Below, piece after piece: positions 1 through 8,609 of a DNA stretch of 44,037 nt; the first letter of the stretch is position 1, and every line of letters begins with the position of its first letter. The stretch is from positions 1-44,037 of the forward strand of contig JAFYLU010000113.1 of NCBI GenBank assembly GCA_017550025.1, read 5' to 3'. The notes below the pieces were generated by a model. The model was not told the DNA's origin, made no database searches, and worked only from the letters and a program-made list of their open reading frames with translations. Source of the DNA: Bacteroidales bacterium. GTDB lineage: Bacteria > Bacteroidota > Bacteroidia > Bacteroidales > UBA932. A program made the position numbers and the translations under genes.

Positions 1-866
1 AGACGGGTGCTTCCCTTCATGGCTTCCATGCTGACCTGCTTCTGCGTATATACCTGCGATGCCCTGTCCTTGAGGTCGTAGAAGGCATTTATACGGTATC
101 TGGCCTTGCCGGTCCTGGCGCAAGGTGTGCTTCGGATCCATTCGAGTTCGCGGCGGAGGATGTTCCTTACCTTGTCTGTCTCTGCATTGTAGTTTGCTAT
201 CCTTTCCTCACGCTTCTCGAGATAGTTCTGATAATTTCCCCTGTATGTATATACTGCGCCATGGTCCATCTCCATTACCGTATTGCATACCCTGTCGAGG
301 AAATATCTGTCGTGGGTTACCATGAGCAAGGTGCATCTGGACCTGCCGAGGTAGCCTTCGAGAAATTCAATCGCATCTATGTCGAGATGGTTGGTCGGCT
401 CGTCCATGATGAAGAACTCTGCCTCTGTGGCAAGCATCTGCGTCAGGGCAACCCTCTTCACCTCTCCTCCTGAAAGTTCTTTCATGAGCTGTTGCGGGTC
501 CGTCAGGTTGAAGTTGGTCAGGAACTTTACGACCCTCAGTTCGTACTCCCATAGATGCTCCTGGTCCAGATCCTTCGTGAACTCCGTGCTTGAAGACATG
601 ATCTGGTCGAAAATCGACTTTTCAGGGTCGAATTCGTATTCCTGCTCGAGGAATGCTATCTTTATGTCCTTGAGGAACATGATCTTTCCGCCTGAATCGG
701 ACTTGTCCTTTCCGGCCAATATCCTCATGAGGGATGTCTTTCCGGTGCCGTTAGGGGCTATAAGGGCTATCTTGTCGCCCTCGTTTATGTTGAAGCCGAT
801 CTTTTCAAAAAGGACCTTCGGTCCGTAGCTCTTTGAGATGTTCTCTATCTGGAGATAACTTGCCAT
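1..866 (-). CDS. uup: ABC-F family ATPase, Uup type (3' end cut by window)
   Basis: The first 288 codons of an ABC-F protein, a cytosolic duplicated ATPase of the group that acts on ribosomes. Domain 1 is complete: a Walker A loop at residues 37-44 (APNGTGKT, with Ala where the first Gly is usual), signature LSGGE at 131-135 and Walker B DEPTNHLD at 155-162. After the switch region (THDRYFLD) the linker contains a WIRSTPCARTGKARYRIN segment, which resembles the WIRQG-KARR linker of Uup more than the EttA arm. The second ATPase domain and any C-terminal coiled coil lie beyond base 1. The start ATG at 866 is preceded by a TATCTTTG promoter box and by the rubrerythrin terminator, so the gene is transcribed on its own. 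The ABC-F assignment is certain; the Uup subtype is inferred from the linker. Confidence 0.85.
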   Translation of the reverse strand, partial: MASYLQIENISKSYGPKVLFEKIGFNINEGDKIALIAPNGTGKTSLMRILAGKDKSDSGGKIMFLKDIKIAFLEQEYEFDPEKSIFDQIMSSSTEFTKDLDQEHLWEYELRVVKFLTNFNLTDPQQLMKELSGGEVKRVALTQMLATEAEFFIMDEPTNHLDIDAIEFLEGYLGRSRCTLLMVTHDRYFLDRVCNTVMEMDHGAVYTYRGNYQNYLEKREERIANYNAETDKVRNILRRELEWIRSTPCARTGKARYRINAFYDLKDRASQVYTQKQVSMEAMKGSTR

Positions 867-893
867 TTGCTTATTTGTTGACGGATAGTGCGG

Positions 894-901
894 CAAAGAT
901 A
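894..901 (-). promoter_or_regulatory. Bacteroidota -7 box upstream of the ABC-F gene
   Basis: The minus strand reads TATCTTTG, an exact match to TAnnTTTG, about 28 bases before the start codon at 866. No good TTTG box is seen at the -33 distance. Confidence 0.6.
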
Positions 902-931
902 CGAAAAGAGACCGACTTTGCAGCCGGTCTC
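902..931 (-). terminator. Rho-independent terminator of the rubrerythrin gene
   Basis: A 7-bp stem GAGACCG/CGGTCTC (908-914 with 925-931) has a 10-base loop and is followed on the minus strand by TTTT. It lies 27 bases after the rubrerythrin stop codon and just before the ABC-F promoter box, so it separates the two transcription units. Confidence 0.75.
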
Positions 932-957
932 ACTCAATTGTGGCTTATATTGCTGTC

Positions 958-1512
958 TTACTTCTTGAAGTAGCGGTTGTAAAGACCCTGGAATCCTGCG
1001 CCATGGCGAGCCTCGTCCTTGCACATCTCGTGTACTGTGTCATGGATTGCGTCGAGGTTCTGCTGCTTTGCAAGTGTGGCGATTCTCTTCTTGTCCTCAC
1101 ATGCGCCCTGCTCTGCAAGCATTCTCTTCTCAAGGTTTGTCTTGGTGTCCCATACGCACTCTCCGAGGAGCTCTGCGAACTTTGCAGCGTGCTCAGCCTC
1201 TTCCCATGCATATCTCTTGAATGCCTCTGCGATTTCAGGATAACCCTCTCTGTCAGCCTGACGGCTCATTGCAAGGTACATTCCCACTTCCGAACACTCT
1301 CCATTGAAGTGGTCACGAAGACCTTTGAGGATCACCGGGTCAACTCCCTGTGCAACTCCGATCTTATGCTCGTCAGCCCATGTGAGTTCGCCGTCAGTTT
1401 CAACGATCTCCTCAAACTGGTCAGGACCTACATGGCAGAGTGGACACTCCTCTGGAGCATTAGCGCCTTCATGAATATAACCGCATACGAGACATCTGAA
1501 TTTCTTTTCCAT
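958..1512 (-). CDS. Reverse-type rubrerythrin (N-terminal rubredoxin)
   Basis: A 184-residue cytosolic non-haem iron protein that in this family reduces hydrogen peroxide with electrons from NAD(P)H through rubredoxin-type carriers. The rubredoxin centre is at the N terminus: Cys7-x2-Cys10 and Cys23-x2-Cys26. A di-iron four-helix bundle follows, with the Glu/His ligand motifs [15 protein letters not shown] and DEARHG. Classical rubrerythrin has the opposite domain order, so this is the reversed form described in clostridia and other anaerobes. It is monocistronic, with its own two-part promoter (1576-1606) and terminator (902-931). It fits an anaerobe that must detoxify peroxide. The exact electron donor cannot be read from the sequence. 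Confidence 0.93.
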   Translation of the reverse strand: MEKKFRCLVCGYIHEGANAPEECPLCHVGPDQFEEIVETDGELTWADEHKIGVAQGVDPVILKGLRDHFNGECSEVGMYLAMSRQADREGYPEIAEAFKRYAWEEAEHAAKFAELLGECVWDTKTNLEKRMLAEQGACEDKKRIATLAKQQNLDAIHDTVHEMCKDEARHGAGFQGLYNRYFKK

Positions 1513-1575
1513 AATGGTATAGATTTTAATTGTTTATAATTTTTAAATTTGAATCATTCTAAATTGTTTCTGGTG

Positions 1576-1606
1576 CAAAGGTATGGATTTTTTCAATATC
1601 TCCAAA
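1576..1606 (-). promoter_or_regulatory. Promoter of the rubrerythrin gene
   Basis: The minus strand has TTTG (1603-1606), a 19-base spacer and TACCTTTG (1576-1583), matching both Bacteroidota consensus boxes at the expected distance. It lies 64 bases upstream of the start codon. The rest of the gap 1513-1747 is AT-rich and shows no gene; it also holds the oppositely directed promoter of the next operon. Confidence 0.75.
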
Positions 1607-1686
1607 TCTTTTTGCGATAAAATTCGAAAATATTTCTAATTTTATGAAAAGATGCTGATTTTTCAGATGCACTCTTTGCTTGTGCC

Positions 1687-1716
1687 TTGTTTTGGCCAAT
1701 GTCAATATTATATTTG
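1687..1716 (+). promoter_or_regulatory. Promoter of the addB-addA operon
   Basis: TTG (1687-1689), a 19-base spacer and TATATTTG (1709-1716) match the Bacteroidota promoter pattern, 31 bases before the ATG at 1748. Confidence 0.65.
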
Positions 1717-1747
1717 CAGCTGATTTAATCGTGATCATTTTAATGTT

Positions 1748-4717
1748 ATGATACCTTTTCTCAAGCAGGTCGCTGACCATTTCTATTCAAGAGGAGACAT
1801 TGGGAAGATGTGTTTTGTCTTCCCCAACAGGCGTTCCATGGTGTTTTTCAGGAAATATCTTGCGGATGCCGTGAAGAATGCCGGTGGGATGCCTTTGGTG
1901 GTTCCTGGCATGTTTACGATCAATGACCTTTTCTTCAAGGTCAGTGGATGCCATGCGGCGGACAGGGTCAGGCTTCTGCTGAAGCTTTACGAGTGCTACA
2001 GGCAGCTCAATGAAAAGGCGGAGCCTCTGGATGAGTTCATATTATGGGGAGATGTCCTGCTTGGTGACTTCAATGATGTCGACAAGTATCTTGTGGATCC
2101 GAAGCAGCTTTTTGCCAATGTGGCCGATTTCAAGGGCATTCAGGATGACTATGCCTATCTGACGGAAACCCAGAAGAGTGCAATAGAGGCTTTTGTTCGT
2201 CATTTCAAGGACGAGAATGGCAGGCTGACGGTGAATCTTGCCACAGACGACCCGGATATGAAGGGCCGTTTCCTGCATATCTGGAATCTTCTGTATCCTT
2301 TATATTGCAGCTATAATGAACTGTTGGATTCGGAAGGAATCGCCTACGAGGGCATGGTGTACAGGAAGCTGGCGTCGGCTGTAAAGGAAGCAGATATTGC
2401 CGAGCTTATCCGTAAGGACTTTCCTGATGAGCCGGATTTTGTCTTTGTGGGTCTGAATGCGTTGAATGAATGCGAGAAAGTCTTCCTGCGGAGGCTGCGC
2501 GATGCCGGCAGGGCCCGTTTCTGCTGGGATTGGTCCGGCAGTCTGATAAAGGATCCGCAGAACAGGTCTTCGTATTTCATGTCGGAGAATGTACTGGAGT
2601 TTCCGCAGGAGTTCGAGACTGACTCTCATGGACTCGGGCTGCCGCAGGTCAATGTGGTAAGCGTGGCATCTTCTGTCGGCCAGGCAAAGCGCCTGCCGGA
2701 TATCATCAGGCAGATCGCAGATATGCAGACATGCGGGGATATGTCTATGGTGGGTGTCCTTGACCAGGGGAAGGGAACGGACTGTGCCGTAGTGCTGCCC
2801 GACGAGAGCCTCCTCGGCCCCGTGTTGAATTCCATACCGGAAGAGGTGAGGGACATAAATGTCACCATGGGCCTTCCTATGAAATCGAGTGAGCTGAATG
2901 TGATGATGTCCGTGATATCTGCGATACAGCTTCATTCTGTCTGTCGCAAAGGAATCTGGTATTTTTACCACAAGCAGGTCTGGGACCTGTTTTCTTCGCC
3001 TCTGTTCCGGGCGGCATGCGACGAGGAGACTGAAAAGCTGGTTGCGGCAGTAAGGGAAGGTGCGAAATATTACATTCCGCAGTCTGAACTCAACGGAACT
3101 CCGCTTCTGGATACAATATTCCGTCAGGTGATCACCGATCCGAAGAATGCGTCGGTGGAGCAGGTATGGGCATTTGCGGAATATCAGAAGGATGTCTTGA
3201 AGAAGGTTGCTCCTGCCATTGCTGATGACAAGGCTATGGCGCTTGAACTTGAGTATGCGAAGGAATATTATAAGAGTGTCAATGTCCTGCAGCAGATAGG
3301 GCTTGAGGTACTTCCTGTGACATATGTGCGCCTTCTGGGCCAGCTTCTGGGAATGGTTTCAGTGCCGTTCAGCGGGGAGCCGCTCCGTGGACTTCAGGTC
3401 ATGGGCCCCCTTGAGACAAGAGCATTGGATTTCAGGAATCTGGTGGTGATGTCGGTGGGTGAGGGAGTTTTCCCTCACCGGAATGTCAGTTCTTCCTTTG
3501 TGCCGCCGGAACTCCGCAAGGGCTTCGGCATGCCGACTTATGAGTATCAGGATGCTGTGTGGGCGTATTATTTCTACAGGATGATATCCCGGGCCGAAAA
3601 TGTGTGGCTGCTGACGGATTCGCGTACGGAGGGAATCAAGTCTGGCGAAGAAAGCAGATATATCAAGCAGCTGGAGTATCACTTCGGACTTCCAGTGAAG
3701 AGGTATGTGGTGAAGTACGGTTCAATGAAGACTGCTGCTGTCCCGGATATTGTCAAGACTGCGGAAGATGTAGAGAAGATAAAGGCTACCGTTCTCTCGG
3801 CAACGACATTGCAGAATTACCTCGCTTGTCCTGCAAGATTCTATTACAGTACTGTCAAGGGGCTGGAAGCTGAGGAGGAAGTGGCGGAGTCTCTGGACTA
3901 CGGCATGTTCGGAACCGTCTTCCATGATGTCATGAGGGCTCTCTATACGGCTCCGGAAGCCATGGCAGAGGATTTCTTCTTTGATCATGCGGGAGTGAAT
4001 GAAAGGAATCTTCCTTGCAGGCTCGAGAGGATAAGCAGGGATTATCTGAAGATGTGGATCGGTCGTGAGGATGATGTGAGGAAGAAGGTGAAGGCTCTGA
4101 TAACAGACCAGCTGAATGCTATCGAGATAGGGGGCAGGAACCTGGTCGTCACAGATGTGATCGTGCGATATGTCATGAAGACACTTCGCCGTGATTTGGA
4201 GCTTCTGCAGGAGTCAGGACGTGAATATTTCGAGATTCTCGGCCGTGAGATCAAGGTGGGAGGCGAGTTCTGCGGCCAGAGGCTCAAGGGATTCATTGAC
4301 CGACTTGACAGTTTTGCGCCACAGCAGGCGAGGGTCGTGGACTATAAGACCGGAAAGGTTCTCAAGGATGATGAGGACATTCATGACGGAAATGCGGCAG
4401 CGATAGCCGAAAAGATATTCTCCAAGGATGTGAAGGACAGGCCGAAGATCGCCCTTCAGTTCTTCATCTATGACCTTCTCGTGCAGTCCCGTCCTGAAGC
4501 AGAAGGCAGATCGATATTCAATTGTGTCTATTCGATCTCTAACCTTTTCAAGGAGGCACCCAAGGCTGTGCCGCTTAACAGGACCTTCTTTGATGCCATG
4601 TCTGAAAGGCTGAAGCTGCTTCTGGACGAAATGTATGATACGGAGCTTCCTTTCAGAAGGACAGATGACGAAAATGTGTGTAAGTATTGTGATTTCAAGA
4701 CTATCTGCGGACGATGA
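1748..4717 (+). CDS. addB: AddB-like PD-(D/E)XK nuclease subunit
   Basis: A 989-residue protein forming, with the next gene, an AddAB/RexAB-type helicase-nuclease that resects double-strand DNA ends for RecA recombination. The C-terminal third carries a PD-(D/E)XK nuclease: an FIDRLD segment, then VDYKTG with Asp865 and Lys867. The four cysteines of an AddB iron-sulphur cluster are visible: Cys694 (in ACPARFYY) upstream of the nuclease core, and Cys978, Cys981 and Cys987 at the extreme C terminus. The N terminus (MIPFLKQVADHF... then VFPNRRS) has no Walker A loop, so the helicase-like part is probably inactive as an ATPase. The start follows a promoter and no earlier in-frame ATG is needed. 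The stop overlaps the next start by 4 bases (ATGA), indicating translational coupling. Confidence 0.88.
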   Translation: MIPFLKQVADHFYSRGDIGKMCFVFPNRRSMVFFRKYLADAVKNAGGMPLVVPGMFTINDLFFKVSGCHAADRVRLLLKLYECYRQLNEKAEPLDEFILWGDVLLGDFNDVDKYLVDPKQLFANVADFKGIQDDYAYLTETQKSAIEAFVRHFKDENGRLTVNLATDDPDMKGRFLHIWNLLYPLYCSYNELLDSEGIAYEGMVYRKLASAVKEADIAELIRKDFPDEPDFVFVGLNALNECEKVFLRRLRDAGRARFCWDWSGSLIKDPQNRSSYFMSENVLEFPQEFETDSHGLGLPQVNVVSVASSVGQAKRLPDIIRQIADMQTCGDMSMVGVLDQGKGTDCAVVLPDESLLGPVLNSIPEEVRDINVTMGLPMKSSELNVMMSVISAIQLHSVCRKGIWYFYHKQVWDLFSSPLFRAACDEETEKLVAAVREGAKYYIPQSELNGTPLLDTIFRQVITDPKNASVEQVWAFAEYQKDVLKKVAPAIADDKAMALELEYAKEYYKSVNVLQQIGLEVLPVTYVRLLGQLLGMVSVPFSGEPLRGLQVMGPLETRALDFRNLVVMSVGEGVFPHRNVSSSFVPPELRKGFGMPTYEYQDAVWAYYFYRMISRAENVWLLTDSRTEGIKSGEESRYIKQLEYHFGLPVKRYVVKYGSMKTAAVPDIVKTAEDVEKIKATVLSATTLQNYLACPARFYYSTVKGLEAEEEVAESLDYGMFGTVFHDVMRALYTAPEAMAEDFFFDHAGVNERNLPCRLERISRDYLKMWIGREDDVRKKVKALITDQLNAIEIGGRNLVVTDVIVRYVMKTLRRDLELLQESGREYFEILGREIKVGGEFCGQRLKGFIDRLDSFAPQQARVVDYKTGKVLKDDEDIHDGNAAAIAEKIFSKDVKDRPKIALQFFIYDLLVQSRPEAEGRSIFNCVYSISNLFKEAPKAVPLNRTFFDAMSERLKLLLDEMYDTELPFRRTDDENVCKYCDFKTICGR

Positions 4718-7700
4718 TAGAGATTATGAAAGCTTCGGCAGGCTCGGGTAAGACCTACAGCCTTGCCAGAAAATATATAAGCCTTCTCCTGGGAAACAGT
4801 GACAGATATGCATACAGGCATATCCTGGCTGTCACATTCACCAACAAGGCTACCGATGAGATGAAGGAGAGAATCCTGAAGGAACTCCATGTGCTTTCCG
4901 TTTCCCCGGAAAAGTCCGGCTATCGTGACTTTTTCGTTCCGTCTGTCTTTCCGTCGGATGCGGAACTTCAGCAGAAGGCGGAGACGGTCCTGCATGACAT
5001 CCTTCATGACTACAGTGCCTTTGCCGTCAGTACCATAGACAGGTTCTTCCAGCAGACGCTCAAGGCCTTTTCGCGAGAGATCGGTCAGTTCGCATCATAT
5101 CAGGTGGAACTCGACAAGGATTCCCTTGTGGCGGAAAGCGTCGACAGGATATTGGATTCGCTTACAGAGGATGACGGAAGTCTTTTGTCCTGGCTCACAG
5201 AGAATGTGCTAGAACAGATCGAGAACGGAGGCCGATACAGCATGGACGCCAATCTACTGGAGATGGCGAGAAGACTTAAGTCTCCGCAGAGGAAGGATGC
5301 TGCGGAAGCTGCCGGAATAGATCCGGATGCGGTATGTTCAAAGGACAAGCTTATGCAGATCAGGAATCTTTGCCGCGAGCTCACAGCTGCCTTCCGCATT
5401 GATGTGAAGGCGAAGGCGAAAAAGGTTCTTGAGGTTCTGGAAAGTGTCGAGGTCAAGCCTGAAGATACCACAAGGGGATTTCTGAAGGCTTTGTACAAAT
5501 ACGAAGAGCTTAAGGATGCAGATCAGGTGGAACCTCCTACTGATGCATTCATGAGGAATGCATCAGACAGTGACAAATGGTTTGCCAAGGCCAAGGCGAA
5601 GACTTTGCTGCCGAAGGTCCTGCATGTGCTTGAAGGGCCTCTGGATGAGTTCTGCGAGCTTTTCGGTAAGGAATATGATGTCTACAACACAGCGTGCATC
5701 CTTGACGGTCAGATATATGGTCTGGGAGTGGCAGGCGAGCTTGAGAGGACATTCAATGAGCTCATGAAGGAGAAGAATGTGCTTTGCATAGATGATTCGA
5801 ACACTATCCTGCGTGATATAATAGATGCTTCTGACGCTCCTTTCGTATATGAGAAAACAGGCGTCAGGTATGATCATTATCTCCTTGATGAATTTCAGGA
5901 TACGGCCCGTGTGCAGTGGCAGAATTTCAGCCCGCTTCTGAAAGAAAGCGAGTCCAAGGGCGGAGATAATCTGATAGTGGGTGATGTGAAGCAGAGTATC
6001 TACAGGTGGAGAGGTTCGGACTGGAAGCTTCTTCAGGATACCATACCGGAGGAGTTTCCCGCTCACAGGCAGGAAGTGCTTGACACCAATTACAGGAGCT
6101 TATCCAATATAGTCGGCTTCAATAATGCCTTCTTCAAGGCTGCGGCCGGTATTCTTGATTCTATGGCAGGGCATGAGGAGGGCAAGGGACCGATGGCCGG
6201 AATCTATTCCGATGTGGAACAGAAGGTAAGCAAGGCTGACAAGGCTCCTGGCAATGTGAGCCTGACTTTCTGCCCTAAAGAAGATGAGCTGCAGAAGGTT
6301 ATGGATGCTGTGATGGAAGTCATGGCCGCCGGAGCGAGACTCTCCGAAATAGCAGTGCTTGTCAGAAGCAATGCAGCAGGAGAAGACGTCGCTTCATACC
6401 TGATAGACAACGGGATAGCTGTCATGACGGATGATTCGCTCAGGGTCAAGGGCTCGATTACGGTGCGCCGTATTGTTTCGCTTATGTCCCTGATGGAGAA
6501 TCCTGCCGATACGGTCGGAAGATATCTTGCCGATTCTATGGACATTTCCGTTCCGCAGAACTGCAATTCTCTGACTGATATGGCTGAAGCCTTGTTCAGA
6601 AGCATTCGCGACAATGATCCGGAGCAGGTGTGGAAAGGCGAGGTCCTGCATGTGCAGTCCTTTTTTGACCACCTTCAGGATTATGTGAATTCGAACGGAA
6701 ACAGCCTTCGCGGATTTCTTAAATACTGGGAGGACGAGAATCCGTCCATATCTTCTCCTTCTTCCGGAGAATGCGTGAGGGTCATGACCATACATAAGTC
6801 CAAAGGACTGGCCTTCCCGTATGTCATAATTCCTTTTGTGGAGAATGTGACCCTCTATAAGCCTGGCAACCATTGGTGCAGTCCGAAGTTCGAAGGAACA
6901 CCTCTGGCTGGCGTAGCCGACGGAGTGTATGATGTGTCGTTGTCAAAATCTTCGATGAGGACTCTCTTTGCTGATGACTACAGGGTTGAGAATTACCTGC
7001 AGCAGGTGGACAATCTGAACATCGTATATGTGGCTATGACGAGACCTGCCCTGGGCATGCATCTGATAGCATCCGTGCCGCCGGAAAAGTGTCTGTCGAC
7101 TCTGGAGTCGGGAGACCTTTCACAGTTTTCTGACTTCTCACAGATCCTGTACTGGTTCGCATCCTCCGGCTCTGCCGAGGGCGTCAGAAGGACTTCGGAT
7201 GATGAGTCTGTTCGCTTTGATGTCGGGGATGTAGTTGATTTTGCCTCTTTCCGTAAGAGTGACATTGCCGGTGTGGAGGATTTTCCTATGGGTGAATATG
7301 GGGAGTATCCTTCCGTTCCTCTGAATCCGTCAGCTGGTGATGAGCAGACTGATGTCCGCGAAAGGGGAAGGCTCAAATATTCTGCGGATTCGATAGATTT
7401 CTTCTCTGAAGACGGTGATGCCGGCATTGCTGCATCGAACAGGATAAAGGGAGTGGTCCTGCATGACATTCTTTCGAGGATATATGTTGTGTCGGATCTT
7501 GAAGGTGCTGTGGGTGAGGCTGTTGCGTGCGGCGATATTACTGAAGGGGAGGCTGCGCAGATACTGGAGCTCCTTGGCGAAAGGCTTGAGACGGCAAGAA
7601 GCAGAGGATGGCTTCCGGAGGGGGAATGGAAGGTTTACAATGAGACATCCATCATAGGTTCTGACGGTCAGATATATCGTCCGGACAGGGTGGTGACCGA

Positions 7701-7863
7701 TGGTTCCGATGTTGTGATAGTAGATTATAAGTTCGGAGAGCACCACCGTAAATATGAAAAACAGATGCGCATATATGCTGGCCTCTGGCGCAGGATGGGA
7801 TATAAGAATGTCTCGACTTTCCTGTGGTATGTCCATTCTGATGATGTTGTGGAGGTTTTGTAG
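4714..7863 (+). CDS. addA: AddA/RecB-like UvrD-family helicase-nuclease
   Basis: A 1049-residue superfamily 1A helicase with a C-terminal nuclease, the motor subunit of the pair. Walker A ASAGSGKT is at residues 7-14. Further helicase motifs in order are an FTNKATDEM motif Ia, DEFQDT (motif II), VGDVKQSIYRWRGSD (motif III), MTIHKSKGLAFP (motif V) and VAMTRP (motif VI). The C terminus has a second PD-(D/E)XK centre: YRPDRVV, then VDYKFGE with Asp1004 and Lys1006, so both subunits look nuclease-competent as in AddAB. The start is fixed by the 4-base overlap with addB and by the Walker A loop lying immediately after it. No Chi-recognition element can be predicted from sequence alone. Confidence 0.9.
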   Translation: MIEIMKASAGSGKTYSLARKYISLLLGNSDRYAYRHILAVTFTNKATDEMKERILKELHVLSVSPEKSGYRDFFVPSVFPSDAELQQKAETVLHDILHDYSAFAVSTIDRFFQQTLKAFSREIGQFASYQVELDKDSLVAESVDRILDSLTEDDGSLLSWLTENVLEQIENGGRYSMDANLLEMARRLKSPQRKDAAEAAGIDPDAVCSKDKLMQIRNLCRELTAAFRIDVKAKAKKVLEVLESVEVKPEDTTRGFLKALYKYEELKDADQVEPPTDAFMRNASDSDKWFAKAKAKTLLPKVLHVLEGPLDEFCELFGKEYDVYNTACILDGQIYGLGVAGELERTFNELMKEKNVLCIDDSNTILRDIIDASDAPFVYEKTGVRYDHYLLDEFQDTARVQWQNFSPLLKESESKGGDNLIVGDVKQSIYRWRGSDWKLLQDTIPEEFPAHRQEVLDTNYRSLSNIVGFNNAFFKAAAGILDSMAGHEEGKGPMAGIYSDVEQKVSKADKAPGNVSLTFCPKEDELQKVMDAVMEVMAAGARLSEIAVLVRSNAAGEDVASYLIDNGIAVMTDDSLRVKGSITVRRIVSLMSLMENPADTVGRYLADSMDISVPQNCNSLTDMAEALFRSIRDNDPEQVWKGEVLHVQSFFDHLQDYVNSNGNSLRGFLKYWEDENPSISSPSSGECVRVMTIHKSKGLAFPYVIIPFVENVTLYKPGNHWCSPKFEGTPLAGVADGVYDVSLSKSSMRTLFADDYRVENYLQQVDNLNIVYVAMTRPALGMHLIASVPPEKCLSTLESGDLSQFSDFSQILYWFASSGSAEGVRRTSDDESVRFDVGDVVDFASFRKSDIAGVEDFPMGEYGEYPSVPLNPSAGDEQTDVRERGRLKYSADSIDFFSEDGDAGIAASNRIKGVVLHDILSRIYVVSDLEGAVGEAVACGDITEGEAAQILELLGERLETARSRGWLPEGEWKVYNETSIIGSDGQIYRPDRVVTDGSDVVIVDYKFGEHHRKYEKQMRIYAGLWRRMGYKNVSTFLWYVHSDDVVEVL

Positions 7864-7895
7864 GATAAGCGGACAGTTTCTTTGAATCTTTTTAT

Positions 7896-7903
7896 TATAT
7901 TTG
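7896..7903 (+). promoter_or_regulatory. -7 box upstream of the DUF4290 gene
   Basis: TATATTTG matches TAnnTTTG and lies 21 bases before the ATG at 7925. No -33 box is at the expected distance, so this is a moderate call. Confidence 0.45.
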
Positions 7904-7924
7904 CAGGTTGTGTAAATGTAGATT

Positions 7925-8608
7925 ATGAATCAGATGGAAAACAAGGATATAGATACATGCAAGCTTCTGTATAATACCGAACGGGTGAGGCTTTACATCC
8001 CCGAATACGGCAGAAACGTGCAGAAGATGGTGAACTATCTCAAGACGATAGAGGACAGAGAGAAGAGGAACGAGCAGGCACGAGCTATCATCAAGGTGAT
8101 GGAGATTCTGAATCCTTCAGTTCATCTGGAGGAGGATTTCGAGCACAAGCTCTGGGATCATCTTTATATCATTTCAGGTTTTGACCTTGATGTAGATGCT
8201 CCGTATCCGATGCCGGAGCCGGAGATCATGCACCAGAAACCAGAACCTGTCCCTATGAACAGCAAGCCTCTCAAGGCTGTCCACTACGGAAGGAACATCG
8301 AGAACATCATAGATCTTATAGCGGGCAAGGAGGATGGTGAGATGAAGATTGCCATGATCCGTCAGCTTGCCATATATATGAGGCAGCAGTACCTGATCTG
8401 GAACAAGGACAGCGTTTCTGACGAGACAATCTTCCAGGATATCGAGAAGCTTTCCGATTACAGGATCAAGGTTCCGGAAGGAATCCAGCTCAACAAGGTG
8501 GAGTCCGGATCATATTTCCAGAGACCTGGAAACCATCAGGGCAAAGGAAAGCAGCAGAATCAGAGGTTCAAGAACAACAATAGAAACAGGAAACAGCATA
8601 ACAAGTAA
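7925..8608 (+). CDS. DUF4290 family protein
   Basis: A 227-residue soluble protein of a Bacteroidota-restricted family of unknown function. The core starts with the LLYNTERVRLYIPEYGRN segment and is mostly predicted helix. A Pro/Met-rich linker is near residues 95-115 and a Gln/Asn/Lys/Arg-rich tail fills the last 30 residues (GKGKQQNQRFKNNNRNRK), which suggests contact with nucleic acid. It sits one base before ftsK, an arrangement I recall from other Bacteroidota, which hints at a role near chromosome segregation or division, but this is only context. An alternative start is the Met at codon 4. Confidence 0.8.
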   Translation: MNQMENKDIDTCKLLYNTERVRLYIPEYGRNVQKMVNYLKTIEDREKRNEQARAIIKVMEILNPSVHLEEDFEHKLWDHLYIISGFDLDVDAPYPMPEPEIMHQKPEPVPMNSKPLKAVHYGRNIENIIDLIAGKEDGEMKIAMIRQLAIYMRQQYLIWNKDSVSDETIFQDIEKLSDYRIKVPEGIQLNKVESGSYFQRPGNHQGKGKQQNQRFKNNNRNRKQHNK

Positions 8609-8609
8609 T

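Noticed and set aside
940-1539. Long open frame of about 200 codons on the plus strand opposite rubrerythrin
   Set aside because: It is the antisense shadow of a well-conserved gene, has no domain pattern and is Cys/Leu-rich in a way that follows from the complement of the rubrerythrin codons.
1513-1747. Possible small gene or RNA in the longest intergenic gap
   Set aside because: It contains two opposed promoters and AT-rich sequence; the one short frame present has no conserved pattern and no structured RNA element was recognised.
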